From Vreelandella piezotolerans (GTDB lineage Bacteria > Pseudomonadota > Gammaproteobacteria > Pseudomonadales > Halomonadaceae): a stretch of DNA of 64,000 nt. Shown here in pieces: positions 32,411 to 41,464 of the stretch (the first letter of the stretch is position 1; the number at the start of each line of letters is the position of its first letter). The notes beneath the pieces were generated by a model. It was given only the letters and a program-made list of their open reading frames with translations. It was not told where the DNA came from and made no database searches. Location of the stretch: NCBI RefSeq assembly GCF_012427705.1, contig NZ_CP048602.1:310001-374000 (forward strand), in the 5' to 3' direction. Made by a program: the position numbers and the translations under genes.

Positions 32411-32451
32411 GCCAGCGCATGCTAAGTGTTCGTCGTCACTTGACGATGAGC

Positions 32452-32485
32452 CACAAAAAAAGCACCCGAAGGTGCTTTTTTTGTG
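32452..32485. terminator. Bidirectional terminator between sbtA-like gene and ssrA
   Basis: A 15-bp perfect stem: CACAAAAAAAGCACC, loop CGAA, GGTGCTTTTTTTGTG. Runs of seven T on each strand make it an intrinsic terminator for both the SbtA-like gene and the convergent tmRNA gene. Confidence 0.9.
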
Positions 32486-32492
32486 GGGTGTC

Positions 32493-32872
32493 TGGTGGAG
32501 GCGGCGGGAATTGAACCCGCGTCCGCCAGCACGCGCCCATTGGCTCTACATGCTTAGATTCCGTCATTTGCTTTAGCGCGACTGACTCCGACGGTCAGGA
32601 TTCAGCCACGCGAGCCTTCTAAAGTTTAACGGTTGACGAGAAGACACCGCCAACCGCGGTCCTATCAGCTTTAGCTCATATCCCCGCAGTGATGAATAGG
32701 CACATCACCTTGGGGCCAGACAAGAAGCTAGCAGGGTTTAAGCTGCCAGCGCGCCTTGAGCGTAGTTTTCGTCGTTTGCGACTATTTTTCGTGATGTGGT
32801 ATTTACGAGATACATCACGCTCTCGGCATGCACCGCAGGGTTTGTCACCGGCGTCGAAACCATGTCGCCCCC
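32493..32872 (-). ncRNA. ssrA: Transfer-messenger RNA (tmRNA)
   Basis: 380 nt in the one-piece form. The 5' end GGGGGCG (from 32872) pairs with the 3' acceptor strand ending CCTCCACCA at 32493, with CCA encoded, and the T arm GGTTCAATTCC is present. The 5' part holds GACATGGTTTCGACGCCGG, a strongly conserved tmRNA segment. The tag ORF resumes at GCA (32779) and ends TAA (32738), encoding ANDENYAQGALAA. It rescues stalled ribosomes with SmpB, whose gene lies 44 bp upstream on the same strand. Confidence 0.96.
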
Positions 32873-32916
32873 TAAGTCAGAGCCGTAGTCTAACGTGCTC
32901 ACAACGAATTGACCAG

Positions 32917-33408
32917 TTATGCCTTGTTATGTTCCCGCATAATCCGACCTTTTTGGCGGTTCCAGTCACGGTCTTTCTCGGTAGCTCGCTTGTCATGGAT
33001 TTTCTTACCGGTCACCAGCGCTAGCTCGCACTTCACCTTGTTACGCTTCCAGTAGAGCTTGAGCGGCACGCAGGTGTGGCCTTTGTCCTGTGTGACCGAG
33101 AAAATCTTGGCAATCTCTTTACGGTGCAGCAGTAGTTTGCGCGTGCGAGTGGGGTCGGCGATTTCATGAGTGCTGGCCGTGTTCAGCGGCATGATATGAC
33201 TTCCCAGCAGGAAGGCTTCGCCGTTGCGAATCAAAATGTAAGTGTCGGTGAGCTGCGCTTTACCCGCGCGCAGGCTTTTGACTTCCCAGCCTGCCAGCGC
33301 CAAGCCCGCTTCGAAGGTTTCGTCGATATGGTACTCAAACCGTGCCTTCTTGTTCTGGGCGATGACACTGCTGCCGGGGCCCTTGCTGTTACCTTTTTTC
33401 GTGGCCAT
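32917..33408 (-). CDS. smpB: SsrA-binding protein SmpB
   Basis: 163 residues. The SmpB core is clear: [62 protein letters not shown] and a basic C-terminal tail ([23 protein letters not shown]) that enters the mRNA channel. It binds the tRNA-like part of tmRNA and delivers it to stalled ribosomes. It is encoded directly upstream of ssrA on the same strand and divergent from ratA, an arrangement common in gammaproteobacteria. Confidence 0.97.
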   Translation of the reverse strand: MATKKGNSKGPGSSVIAQNKKARFEYHIDETFEAGLALAGWEVKSLRAGKAQLTDTYILIRNGEAFLLGSHIMPLNTASTHEIADPTRTRKLLLHRKEIAKIFSVTQDKGHTCVPLKLYWKRNKVKCELALVTGKKIHDKRATEKDRDWNRQKGRIMREHNKA

Positions 33409-33533
33409 GGAACCTCATCGTTGATCTGTCAGTAGCACCCCTTCGTTATGTGGGGAGGCGTGATACCATTCAAGGTCTGAAAAAATGTTTCCCATGATAC
33501 GCTCTGGGCACTGTGAAGTCAGCGGAGAGGTCA

Positions 33534-33968
33534 ATGCCAACCGTCAATCGTACCGCCTTGGTGCGGCACACCCCCCAGCAAATGTTCGATTTGGTCAATG
33601 ACTTCGAACGCTACCCCGAGTTCCTGCCGGGGTGCCGTCGAGCGCGTTTGCTCGAGCACGACGCCGATCACCTGATTGGCGAAATGACGCTAGGACGCGC
33701 AGGCGTGGAACAAACCATTACCACGCGTAATGACTTGTATGCGCCCGAGCGGATCGAGCTGTCGCTTGTGAAAGGGCCGTTCAAGCAGCTAAAAGGGCGC
33801 TGGTTATTCACGCCCATGGGTGCGGACGCCTGCAAGGTGAGTCTGGAGATGGAGTTCGTATTTGCCAACAAGCTACTCAGTATGGCGTTTGGCAAGCTAT
33901 TCCAACAAATTGCCGGGCAGTTGGTCGACGCGTTCACCAAGCGTGCTGACGAGATGTATGGCCGTTAA
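33534..33968 (+). CDS. ratA: RatA-type START/polyketide-cyclase family protein
   Basis: 144 residues from ATG 33534, preceded by GGAGAGG; an in-frame GTG at 33513 is less likely. The START-like fold pattern is VNRTALVRHTPQQMFDLVNDFERYPEFLPGCRRARLLE, then LVKGPFKQLKGRWLFTPMG and MAFGKLFQQIAGQLVDAFTKRADEMYG. E. coli RatA was reported to block 50S-30S association, while the family also includes Coq10-like ubiquinone-binding proteins; the role here may be either. Its 3' end overlaps rnfH by 11 bp. Confidence 0.9.
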   Translation: MPTVNRTALVRHTPQQMFDLVNDFERYPEFLPGCRRARLLEHDADHLIGEMTLGRAGVEQTITTRNDLYAPERIELSLVKGPFKQLKGRWLFTPMGADACKVSLEMEFVFANKLLSMAFGKLFQQIAGQLVDAFTKRADEMYGR

Positions 33969-34269
33969 ACAGCTAAACGTTGAAGTTGCCTTCGCGTTGC
34001 CGCACAAGCAGCGTATCGTCGCGCTGACGGTGCCGGAAGGGACCACCGCACGGCAAGCAGTGTCATTGGCCGATTTGCCTAGCCTGTTCCAAGAAGTGCC
34101 CAGCGATACCTTTACACAGGCGCCGCTGGGTATTTTTGGTAAGGCGATTCGCCACCCAGAGAAAGAGGCGTTACGCGAGGGCGATCGTGTCGAGGTCTAC
34201 CGCCCACTGCAGATCGATCCAAAAGCGGCCCGATTAGAGCGGGCCAAACGTCAGGCCAAAGGACAATAG
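33958..34269 (+). CDS. rnfH: RnfH family ubiquitin-fold protein (RatB)
   Basis: 103 residues from ATG 33958, inside the last codons of ratA. The family pattern is KQLNVEVAFALPHKQRIVALTVPEGTTARQAV, GIFGKAIRHPEKEALREGDRVEVYRPLQIDPKAARLERAKR. It has a beta-grasp fold related to ThiS/MoaD but without the C-terminal GlyGly. Function is unsettled; it is almost always paired with ratA. A convergent bamE follows 7 bp after the stop. Confidence 0.92.
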   Translation: MAVKQLNVEVAFALPHKQRIVALTVPEGTTARQAVSLADLPSLFQEVPSDTFTQAPLGIFGKAIRHPEKEALREGDRVEVYRPLQIDPKAARLERAKRQAKGQ

Positions 34270-34276
34270 TCCTGCC

Positions 34277-34741
34277 TCACTCGTCGGTAATGATTGGCTG
34301 CGGTTCGGGGGCCGTCTCCGGTGTGGGCGTGCGTTGGATGGGCAGCGCATCCAACGGGTCAGCGCCTTCAACGGCGGGGCCCATACCCCGGTCGGTGCTG
34401 ATCGGCAGGTCGCGCGAAAAATCACCGTCTCGTTCGATGTTCATCAAGCGGCCTGCATTATCGAACGTCAGCGTCACGCGGCGCTGTTCCACGCCTTCGT
34501 ACGCTTTATCGATGCGATACACGTAGTCCCACTCGCGAGAATTGAAGGGCGCTTCCAGCAGCGGACGTCCCATGACATAGGTCACCTGCTCTTGGGTCAT
34601 GCCTGGTTGAAGCTGGCTGACCATCTCTTGAGTAACCAGGTTGCCCTGAGGAATGTCGCGCTTGTAAACGCCAACGTAGCTGCAGCCACTAACGACGGTC
34701 AGGGCAACGGAAAGGGTAATGATACGAGTCAATTTTTGCAT
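34277..34741 (-). CDS. bamE: Outer membrane assembly lipoprotein BamE
   Basis: 154 residues. The lipoprotein signal ends at VVSGC with the lipid-bearing Cys near residue 20. The BamE core follows: YKRDIPQGNLVTQEMVSQLQPGMTQEQVTYVMGRPLLEAPFNSREWDYVY. BamE stabilises the BamABCD outer-membrane protein insertion machine. A Pro/Glu-rich C-terminal extension of about 40 residues (TPETAPEPQPIITDE) exceeds the E. coli protein. It is divergent from fur, a common gammaproteobacterial arrangement. Confidence 0.95.
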   Translation of the reverse strand: MQKLTRIITLSVALTVVSGCSYVGVYKRDIPQGNLVTQEMVSQLQPGMTQEQVTYVMGRPLLEAPFNSREWDYVYRIDKAYEGVEQRRVTLTFDNAGRLMNIERDGDFSRDLPISTDRGMGPAVEGADPLDALPIQRTPTPETAPEPQPIITDE

Positions 34742-34813
34742 TTGAGCCTGTTCTTCACTATCGTGGTTTCGGTCGATGATACCCGACCTAACCTGTTACT
34801 GCGAAGAGCAACC

Positions 34814-35266
34814 ATGGCCGATCAGAACCATGAACTACGCAAAGCCGGGCTAAAAGTGACCCTGCCGCGCGTCAAGATCCTGCAGATTCTCGAAAATGCT
34901 TCGGGCCAACACCACCTTAGCGCAGAAGAAGTGTATAAAACACTGATCGATGCGGGCGAGGATGTTGGCTTGGCGACCGTCTACCGCGTATTGACTCAAT
35001 TCGAGTCGGCGGGCCTTGTGATTCGTCACAATTTCGACGGTGGTCACGCGGTTTTCGAGATGACCCAAGAGGACCACCATGACCATATGGTGTGTCTGGA
35101 AAGCGGTGAGATCATCGAATTCGTCGATGACATCATCGAGCGTCGCCAGCAAGAGATCGCCGAAGAGCACGGCTACGAACTCGTGGACCATGCGTTGGTG
35201 CTGTACGTTCGCCCTCGTGGGTCTGACGTAACACGCCAGGATAGCGGCCCAACGAATCGCAAATAG
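34814..35266 (+). CDS. fur: Ferric uptake regulator Fur
   Basis: 150 residues from ATG 34814. The frame is open another 160 codons upstream, but that part is antisense to bamE. Fur features: ELRKAGLKVTLPRVKILQIL, HHLSAEEVYKTLIDAGEDVGLATVYRVLTQFESAGLV (winged helix), and metal sites HFDGGHAVFEM and EDHHDHMVCLESGEIIEF. It lacks the C-terminal Cys-x-x-Cys pair of some Fur proteins, ending HALVLYVRPRG plus a short tail. With Fe2+ it represses iron uptake genes; candidate targets in this window are the siderophore-type ABC operon and DUF2218 gene near 45.3 kb. Confidence 0.96.
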   Translation: MADQNHELRKAGLKVTLPRVKILQILENASGQHHLSAEEVYKTLIDAGEDVGLATVYRVLTQFESAGLVIRHNFDGGHAVFEMTQEDHHDHMVCLESGEIIEFVDDIIERRQQEIAEEHGYELVDHALVLYVRPRGSDVTRQDSGPTNRK

Positions 35267-35313
35267 TGGCTCATCAAGCGCGGGTTTGCTAAGTCTCGCG
35301 CCGTGAAATAAAT

Positions 35314-35359
35314 GCCCCCAGAGTGCACGTGATGTTTCACCGGTGCTCTGGGGGCGTTT
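35314..35359 (+). terminator. Terminator of fur
   Basis: GCCCCCAGAG (35314-35323) pairs with CTCTGGGGGC (35346-35355) and is followed by GTTTTG. The loop of 22 nt may hold a smaller GTGA/TCAC hairpin. It separates fur from convergent recN. Confidence 0.7.
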
Positions 35360-35396
35360 TGTATTCGGTGAGTCGTTGAAGAGAAAACCGTCAGGT

Positions 35397-37070
35397 TCAG
35401 TGCGGCGGGCGCTGGCTGGCGTGGAGCATTTCCCGCGCATGGGCCAGGGTTTGGTCGGACAGCGTCACGCCGCCCAGCATACGCGCCAGCTCGCTGATCC
35501 GGCCGCGTTCGTCCAGCAGCGCCATGTGGGTGAGTGTGGTGTCTCGCTTGGCGCGCTTTTCGATGTGCAGGTGCTGGTGCGCCTGGGCGGCCACTTGAGG
35601 CAGGTGGGTCACGGTCATCACCTGGCCGTTTTCGCCTAGTTTACGTAGCAGTTGGCCGACGATTTCCGCCGTTGCCCCAGAAATACCCACGTCCACTTCA
35701 TCGAAGACCAAGCTCGGAATCGTCGAATGCGACGCCGCCACCACCTGAATGGCCAGGCTGATGCGCGACAGCTCGCCGCCGGAAGCGACTTTGGTGAGCG
35801 GCCGGGCGGGTTGGCCCGGGTTGGCGCTGATCAGGAATTGCACATGGTCCAAGCCCTCGGGGGAAGGCGTTTCGCGCGGGGTGACGTCCACGTCGAAACG
35901 TGCTTTGCCCATGGCCAAGAAGGCCAACTGCTGCTGCACCTCTTTGCCCAGACGCACGGCGGCCTTCTGACGTGCTTCGGTGAGCTGCTTGGCCTCGCTG
36001 CGGTAACGCTCGCGGTACTCGGCCACTTGACTGCTGAGGGCTTCTAGATCGTCATCGCTGGCTTCGAGCTGCGCCACCTCTTGTTTGAGTTGGGCATGCA
36101 GCGCGCAAATCTCTTCGGGAGCGACGTGGTGCTTACGGGCAATGCGGTGTACGTCGCCCATGCGCTCCTCGACCCACGCCAGTCGCTCTGGGTCCAGTTC
36201 GGTGGTGCTGGCCAATCGGTGCAGCTCGCTAGCGGCCTCTTCGACTTGAATTCGGGCATCGCTCAACATGGTGAGCGTATTGGCCAGCGTGCCTTTGTCG
36301 CTGCCGGGCAGCGCGCTCAGATGGGCGTAGGCTTGGTTGAGAAGCGACAGCGCGCCTCCTTCATCGCTTTCGCAGCAGTCGGCGGCAAACTGGGTTTCAC
36401 GCAGGGTCTCTTCGGCGTGGGCCAGGGTGTGCTGCTCCTCTTCCAAGGTTTGCAGCTCGCCTTCGGCAAGGCCCAACTGGTCCAGCTCCTCGACTTGATA
36501 GCGCAGCAGTTGGCGTTTGGCCTCGACTTCGCTGCCCTCTTCACTGAGTTTTTTCAGCCGACGGCGGGCACTGCGCCACTCGCGGAACGTCTCGGTGAGC
36601 TGCTGGCTGCCTTCGCGAAGCCCGGCGTAGTCATCCAGTAGCGCCAAGTGCGTCTCTTCCCGCATCAAGGCTTGGTGGGCATGCTGGCCATGAATCTGAA
36701 TTAGCTGTTCACCGAGGGATTTCAAATCGGCAATGGTCGCTGGGTGGCCATTGATCCACGCCTTGGAGCGGCCGTTGGCAGTAACCACGCGACGCAAGAG
36801 ACACTCATCGGCAGGCAGCTCGCGGGCGTCGAGCCACTCGGCTGCTGCGGGCAGGTGCTGGATATCGAAACGGGCGGAGAGGTCGGTTCGCTCGCAGCCG
36901 TGGCGCACGCTACCCGCATCGGCGCGCTCGCCCAGGCAGAGCCCCAGGGCACCCAGCAGAATGGATTTACCCGCCCCGGTTTCCCCCGTAATGGCGGTCA
37001 TGCCACGGGTGAGGTCGAGTTCGAGACGATCAACGATCGCATAGTCTTGGATCGCTAGCTGCGTAAGCAT
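35397..37070 (-). CDS. recN: DNA repair protein RecN
   Basis: 557 residues. It is an SMC-like ATPase: Walker A at the N-terminus (ITGETGAGKSILLGALGLCLGERAD), then long coiled-coil arms through the middle, and the C-terminal half with LTKVASGGELSRISLAIQVV (signature), LVFDEVDVGISG (Walker B) and VTHLPQVAAQAHQHL. RecN tethers broken DNA ends during RecA-dependent repair. A near-consensus LexA box lies about 50 bp upstream of the start codon, consistent with strong SOS induction. It is divergent from grpE. Confidence 0.96.
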   Translation of the reverse strand: MLTQLAIQDYAIVDRLELDLTRGMTAITGETGAGKSILLGALGLCLGERADAGSVRHGCERTDLSARFDIQHLPAAAEWLDARELPADECLLRRVVTANGRSKAWINGHPATIADLKSLGEQLIQIHGQHAHQALMREETHLALLDDYAGLREGSQQLTETFREWRSARRRLKKLSEEGSEVEAKRQLLRYQVEELDQLGLAEGELQTLEEEQHTLAHAEETLRETQFAADCCESDEGGALSLLNQAYAHLSALPGSDKGTLANTLTMLSDARIQVEEAASELHRLASTTELDPERLAWVEERMGDVHRIARKHHVAPEEICALHAQLKQEVAQLEASDDDLEALSSQVAEYRERYRSEAKQLTEARQKAAVRLGKEVQQQLAFLAMGKARFDVDVTPRETPSPEGLDHVQFLISANPGQPARPLTKVASGGELSRISLAIQVVAASHSTIPSLVFDEVDVGISGATAEIVGQLLRKLGENGQVMTVTHLPQVAAQAHQHLHIEKRAKRDTTLTHMALLDERGRISELARMLGGVTLSDQTLAHAREMLHASQRPPH

Positions 37071-37119
37071 AAGGCCTCCTGAGGCGGTGCGGCACAGAAG
37101 CTGGATACTTATCCAATAA

Positions 37120-37135
37120 TTGTTGTTTTATACAG
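37120..37135 (-). promoter_or_regulatory. LexA (SOS) box of recN
   Basis: On the minus strand CTGT-N8-ACAA (37135-37120), flanked as TACTGTATAAAACAACAA, differs from the CTGT-N8-ACAG core by one base and has the usual AT-rich centre. It lies 50 bp before the recN ATG, where repression of its promoter is expected. Confidence 0.6.
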
Positions 37136-37162
37136 TAGTCGATAACTCACTTCAATGCCCCT

Positions 37163-37190
37163 CTTGAGATGGCTTTGATGGCCCCCATAT
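37163..37190 (+). promoter_or_regulatory. Sigma-32 heat-shock promoter of grpE
   Basis: CTTGAG (37163-37168), a 14-nt spacer and CCCCATAT (37183-37190) match the sigma-32 consensus (CTTGAA, 13-15 nt, CCCCATnT). It lies 80 bp upstream of grpE. Confidence 0.75.
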
Positions 37191-37269
37191 AGGCTGCATA
37201 CGTGGTTAACACCCGCTACTTACCTCAGGTGGCCGCCAACGGCACCGTTACTTATTTCAGGAGCAAGGC

Positions 37270-37899
37270 ATGGCAAAAGAACCGCAAACCCCGTTGGAAG
37301 ATGAGCTGGCACGCCAAGAGCAGGAAGCAGAGGTCACCGACCAATCTGCCGAAGAGCGGTTGGTGGAAGGCGAACTGGAAGGGCTGATCGATGACGATGC
37401 ACCGCTGGAAGATAGCGCTGGCAGCCCCGAAGCCGACGTGCTGGCCGCTCAGGTAGAAGAGCTCGAGCAGAGCCTGGCGGAAGCCAAAGACCAAGCGCTG
37501 CGGGCTGCTGCCGAAGCTCAGAACGTTCGCCGCCGGGCGGAGCAAGAAGCCGAAAAGGCGCGCAAGTTTGCCCTGGAGAAGTTCGTCAAAGAGCTGCTGC
37601 CCGTGGTGGATAGCTTGGAGAAAGCGCTGGAAAGCATGCAGGACGATGCGTCCGAGGCGCATCGCGAAGGTGTCTCCATGACCCTCAAGATGCAGCTCGA
37701 CGTGCTGAGCAAGTTTGGCGTCGAAAGCATCGAGCCTCAGGGCGAGCCCTTCGATCCACAGGTGCATGAAGCCATGGCGATGGTGCCGAACCCAGAGCTC
37801 GACCCCAACACCGTGATGGATGTGATGCAGAAAGGCTATCTGTTGAACGGCCGCCTCGTGCGTCCTGCCATGGTCGTGGTCAGCCAAAAAGCGAATTAA
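37270..37899 (+). CDS. grpE: Nucleotide exchange factor GrpE
   Basis: 209 residues; CAGGAG precedes the ATG. An acidic N-terminus leads into a long coiled coil (AQVEELEQSLAEAKDQALRAAAEAQNVRRRAEQEAEKARKFALEKFVKELLPVVDSLEKAL), the dimerisation stalk. The C-terminal beta domain has GVESIEPQGEPFDPQVHEAMAMVP and GYLLNGRLVRPAMVVVS. It releases ADP from DnaK. A sigma-32 promoter lies upstream and a second one separates it from dnaK. Confidence 0.97.
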   Translation: MAKEPQTPLEDELARQEQEAEVTDQSAEERLVEGELEGLIDDDAPLEDSAGSPEADVLAAQVEELEQSLAEAKDQALRAAAEAQNVRRRAEQEAEKARKFALEKFVKELLPVVDSLEKALESMQDDASEAHREGVSMTLKMQLDVLSKFGVESIEPQGEPFDPQVHEAMAMVPNPELDPNTVMDVMQKGYLLNGRLVRPAMVVVSQKAN

Positions 37900-37930
37900 G
37901 CCGCGTTGACGCACTGCCGCAAAAAAAGCC

Positions 37931-37958
37931 CTTGAAATGCGGCAAGCGGCCCCCAAAT
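37931..37958 (+). promoter_or_regulatory. Sigma-32 heat-shock promoter of dnaK
   Basis: CTTGAA (37931-37936), a 14-nt spacer and CCCCAAAT (37951-37958) closely match the sigma-32 consensus, 94 bp upstream of dnaK. It has the same spacing as the promoter before grpE. A small GCGGG/CCCGC hairpin follows at about 37972-37985 in the leader. Confidence 0.7.
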
Positions 37959-38051
37959 AAAGGGCAACCCGCGGGAAAGCCCGCAGACGCCAAGTAAGTA
38001 ACAGCGGCGTAAAACATCAGTTTTGTTTCAACCGAATTCGAGGTTTTTGCT

Positions 38052-39983
38052 ATGGGACGCATTATTGGTATCGACCTGGGCACCACTAACTCTTGTGTGG
38101 CCGTGCTCGATGGTGACAGCGCTAAAGTCATTGAAAACGCCGAAGGCGGTCGTACCACGCCTTCCATCATTGCCTACACCGACGACGGCGAAACCCTGGT
38201 AGGTCAGGCCGCCAAGCGCCAGGCCGTGACCAACCCGGAAAACACCCTTTACGCCATCAAGCGTCTGATCGGCCGTCGCTTCAAAGACGACGTCGTTCAA
38301 AAAGACATCAAGATGGTGCCCTACAAAATCGCTGAAGCCGATAACGGCGATGCGTGGGTAGAAGTGAAAGGCAAAAAAATGGCACCGCCGCAGGTAAGCG
38401 CGGAAGTGCTGAAGAAAATGAAGAAGACCGCCGAAGACTATCTCGGCGAAGCGGTCACCGAAGCGGTCATCACCGTACCGGCCTACTTCAACGACAGCCA
38501 GCGTCAGGCTACTAAAGATGCGGGCCGCATTGCCGGTCTGGACGTCAAGCGCATCATCAACGAGCCGACCGCCGCAGCGCTTGCCTACGGCATGGACAAA
38601 GCCCGTGGTGATAAAACCATCGCGGTATACGACCTGGGTGGCGGTACCTTCGATATCTCCATCATCGAAGTGGCCGACGTGGATGGCGAAACGCAGTTCG
38701 AAGTGTTGGCGACCAACGGCGACACCTTCCTGGGTGGTGAAGATTTTGACCTGGCATTGATCAACTATCTGGTCGACCAGTTCAAGTCGGACAGCGGTAT
38801 CGATTTGTCTGGTGACAATCTGGCCATGCAGCGTCTGAAAGAAGCCGCCGAGAAAGCTAAGATCGAGCTTTCCAGCGCGCAGCAGACCGACGTGAACCTG
38901 CCGTACATCACCGCCGACAACACTGGCCCGAAACACCTCAACGTGAAGGTGACCCGTGCCAAGCTGGAGTCGCTGGTCGAAGACTTGGTACAGCGTTCGC
39001 TCGAGCCGTGCAAGATGGCGCTGAAAGATGCAGGCTTGTCCGCGTCTGAAATCGACGAAGTGATCCTGGTCGGCGGTCAGACCCGTATGCCGATGGTTCA
39101 GAAGAAAGCGGCAGACTTCTTCGGTAAAGAAGCCCGTAAAGACGTGAACCCGGACGAAGCAGTGGCCGTGGGTGCTGCGATTCAGGGCGGTGTTCTGGGT
39201 GGCGACGTTAAAGACGTACTGCTGCTCGACGTGACCCCACTGACCCTGGGTATCGAAACCCTGGGTGGCGTGATGACGCCGCTGATCGACAAGAACACCA
39301 CCATCCCGACCAAGAAGACGCAAACCTTCTCGACCGCGGATGACAACCAGACCGCCGTGACCATTCACGTCGTTCAGGGTGAGCGTAAGCAAGTGTCGCA
39401 GAACAAGTCGCTGGGTCGCTTCGACCTCGCCGACATTCCGCCGGCACCGCGCGGTGTGCCGCAGATCGAAGTGGCGTTCGATCTCGATGCCAACGGCATT
39501 CTGAACGTGTCTGCCAAAGACAAGGCGACCGGCAAAGAGCAGTCCATCGTCATCAAGGCGTCTAGCGGCCTCTCCGATGATGAGATCGAGCAAATGGTAC
39601 GCGACGCTGAAGCTCACGCGGACGAAGACAAGAAGTTCGAAGCGCTGGTACAGCTGCGTAACCAAGCGGACGGCATGATTCACGCCACCCGTAAGACCGT
39701 TCAAGAAGCGGGCGATAAGGCCACCGATGACGAGAAACAGGCCATCGAAAACGCCATCGCCGAACTGGAAGAAGCGGTGAAAACCGATGACCAGGACGAC
39801 ATCCAGAAGAAACTGGATGCGCTGACCGAAGTCTCCGGCCAGCTGGCGCAAAAGATGTACGCCGAACAGGCAGAAGCGGCCCAGGCGGGTGGTGAAGGTG
39901 CTGAAGAAGCCAACACCAAGCAGGACGATGACGTGGTTGACGCCGAATACGAAGAAGTCAACGACGACAAGAAGAAGCAGTAA
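38052..39983 (+). CDS. dnaK: Chaperone DnaK (Hsp70)
   Basis: 643 residues. The nucleotide-binding domain starts [18 protein letters not shown], with [31 protein letters not shown] and [13 protein letters not shown]. The linker [17 protein letters not shown] leads to the peptide-binding domain and helical lid, ending with the acidic [11 protein letters not shown] tail that recruits partners. It folds and protects proteins with DnaJ and GrpE. It has its own sigma-32 promoter in the 152-bp gap after grpE. A 665-codon open frame on the opposite strand is a codon-bias shadow. Confidence 0.98.
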   Translation: MGRIIGIDLGTTNSCVAVLDGDSAKVIENAEGGRTTPSIIAYTDDGETLVGQAAKRQAVTNPENTLYAIKRLIGRRFKDDVVQKDIKMVPYKIAEADNGDAWVEVKGKKMAPPQVSAEVLKKMKKTAEDYLGEAVTEAVITVPAYFNDSQRQATKDAGRIAGLDVKRIINEPTAAALAYGMDKARGDKTIAVYDLGGGTFDISIIEVADVDGETQFEVLATNGDTFLGGEDFDLALINYLVDQFKSDSGIDLSGDNLAMQRLKEAAEKAKIELSSAQQTDVNLPYITADNTGPKHLNVKVTRAKLESLVEDLVQRSLEPCKMALKDAGLSASEIDEVILVGGQTRMPMVQKKAADFFGKEARKDVNPDEAVAVGAAIQGGVLGGDVKDVLLLDVTPLTLGIETLGGVMTPLIDKNTTIPTKKTQTFSTADDNQTAVTIHVVQGERKQVSQNKSLGRFDLADIPPAPRGVPQIEVAFDLDANGILNVSAKDKATGKEQSIVIKASSGLSDDEIEQMVRDAEAHADEDKKFEALVQLRNQADGMIHATRKTVQEAGDKATDDEKQAIENAIAELEEAVKTDDQDDIQKKLDALTEVSGQLAQKMYAEQAEAAQAGGEGAEEANTKQDDDVVDAEYEEVNDDKKKQ

Positions 39984-40012
39984 CCCACCTCTTTCTGCCA
40001 AGGAAAGCGGTG

Positions 40013-40034
40013 ACGCGGGAGGCAACTCCCGCGT
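40013..40034 (+). terminator. Hairpin between dnaK and dnaJ
   Basis: ACGCGGGAG and CTCCCGCGT form a 9-bp perfect stem with a GCAA tetraloop, 30 bp after dnaK. The following GCTGTTTCC is only weakly U-rich, so partial termination or mRNA end protection that lowers dnaJ relative to dnaK is more likely than full stop. Confidence 0.5.
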
Positions 40035-40092
40035 TGCTGTTTCCGCGGCCGAGACGCCTATAGTGCGTAGCTAACCAGGAGGCGTAGGACCC

Positions 40093-41247
40093 ATGTCCAA
40101 ACGCGATTATTACGAAGTCCTGGGTGTCGAAAAAGGGGCCGATCAGAAAGAGATCAAAAAGGCCTATCGCCGTCTGGCGCAAAAATTCCACCCTGATCGA
40201 AACCCGGACGATACCTCCGCAGCGGAAAAATTCCGCGAAGTGTCGGAAGCTTACGAAGTTCTGAGCGATGGCGAGAAGCGCGCGGCCTACGACCAGTTCG
40301 GCCATGCCGGTGTGGATGGCCAGGGCGGCGGCTTTGGCGGCGGTGGCTTCGGTGGCGGCGGCGCTGGCGATTTCAGCGATATCTTCGGCGATGTGTTTGG
40401 CGATATCTTCGGTGGCGGCGGTGGTCGTCGTCGTGGGCCCAACGCACCTGCACGGGGCTCCGACCTGCGCTACAACCTAGAGCTGGATCTAGAGAGCGCA
40501 GTGGCGGGCACCACGGTGGACATTCGCGTCCCGCGTCATATTGAGTGTGACCGCTGCGACGGTGGCGGCGCCGAGCCGGGCTCCACCAAAGAGACCTGCC
40601 CGACCTGCCATGGTCACGGCCAAGTACGCATGCAGCAGGGCTTCTTTGCGGTTCAGCAAACCTGCCCGACCTGTCACGGCAGTGGCCAGCACATCAAAGT
40701 GCCGTGCCACAAATGTAACGGCGAAGGCCGCGTGCGTGAAACCCGCACCCTCTCGGTGAAGATTCCGCCGGGTGTGGATACCGGCGACCGTATTCGTCTC
40801 AACGGCGAAGGCGAGAGCGGCGTGAACGGAGGCCCGGCGGGCGATCTGTACGTTCAGGTGTCCATCAAGCCGCACCACATCTTCAAGCGTGACGGTAAGC
40901 ACCTGCAGTGCGACGTGCCGATCAATTTCGTCGATGCAGCCCTCGGTGGCGAGTTGGAAGTGCCCACGCTGGATGGCCGCGTGAAGCTGAAGATTCCGCC
41001 GGAAACCCAAACCGGCAAACTCTTCCGCCTACGTGGTAAAGGCGTGAAGCCCGTTCGCGGCGGCGCCCCCGGCGACCTGCTGTGCAAAGTGGTGCTGGAA
41101 ACGCCCGTCAACCTCAACGACGAGCAGAAAGACCTGCTTCGCCAGCTGCAAGAGAGCTTCGATGGCAGCAACAGCCACAGCCACTCACCGAAGAAGACCG
41201 GTTTCTTCGACAGCGTGAAGAAGTTCTTTGAAGAGATGAAGCCGTAA
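40093..41247 (+). CDS. dnaJ: Chaperone DnaJ (Hsp40)
   Basis: 384 residues with all type I domains: J domain with FHPDRNPDD, a Gly/Phe-rich stretch ([20 protein letters not shown]), four zinc repeats ([42 protein letters not shown]) and the C-terminal substrate domain. It stimulates DnaK ATPase and delivers clients. The gene has AGGAGG upstream and a strong terminator 25 bp after its stop. Confidence 0.98.
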   Translation: MSKRDYYEVLGVEKGADQKEIKKAYRRLAQKFHPDRNPDDTSAAEKFREVSEAYEVLSDGEKRAAYDQFGHAGVDGQGGGFGGGGFGGGGAGDFSDIFGDVFGDIFGGGGGRRRGPNAPARGSDLRYNLELDLESAVAGTTVDIRVPRHIECDRCDGGGAEPGSTKETCPTCHGHGQVRMQQGFFAVQQTCPTCHGSGQHIKVPCHKCNGEGRVRETRTLSVKIPPGVDTGDRIRLNGEGESGVNGGPAGDLYVQVSIKPHHIFKRDGKHLQCDVPINFVDAALGGELEVPTLDGRVKLKIPPETQTGKLFRLRGKGVKPVRGGAPGDLLCKVVLETPVNLNDEQKDLLRQLQESFDGSNSHSHSPKKTGFFDSVKKFFEEMKP

Positions 41248-41271
41248 GAGCCCAGAGCGCTCTGAAGTAAC

Positions 41272-41302
41272 AGCCCCAGCACCCCGGTGCTGGGGCTTTT
41301 TT
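41272..41302 (+). terminator. Terminator of dnaK-dnaJ
   Basis: AGCCCCAGCAC, loop CCCG, GTGCTGGGGCT, then TTTTTT: an 11-bp perfect GC-rich stem with a T run, 25 bp after dnaJ. Confidence 0.92.
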
Positions 41303-41464
41303 ATATGTATATGCCATTGCAGACCCATCCGCCGCGCCAAGGCTTGTGGGTCTGGCAGACGATGCTACGTGGGGCTTGAGTGAGACAAGCCAAGGCGACT
41401 TACGTCACAATAACAGCATCCGCTTATTAACCTCTGGACGCTGACGAATGAAGGAAACCACCTA

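Noticed and set aside
34334..34813. 160-codon N-terminal extension of Fur
   Set aside because: This part lies antisense to bamE and has no homology to Fur; the normal Fur start is at 34814.
38028..40025. 665-codon open frame antisense to dnaK
   Set aside because: It mirrors dnaK almost end to end, has no ribosome site and no recognisable domain; long antisense frames over dnaK are a known effect of biased codon use.
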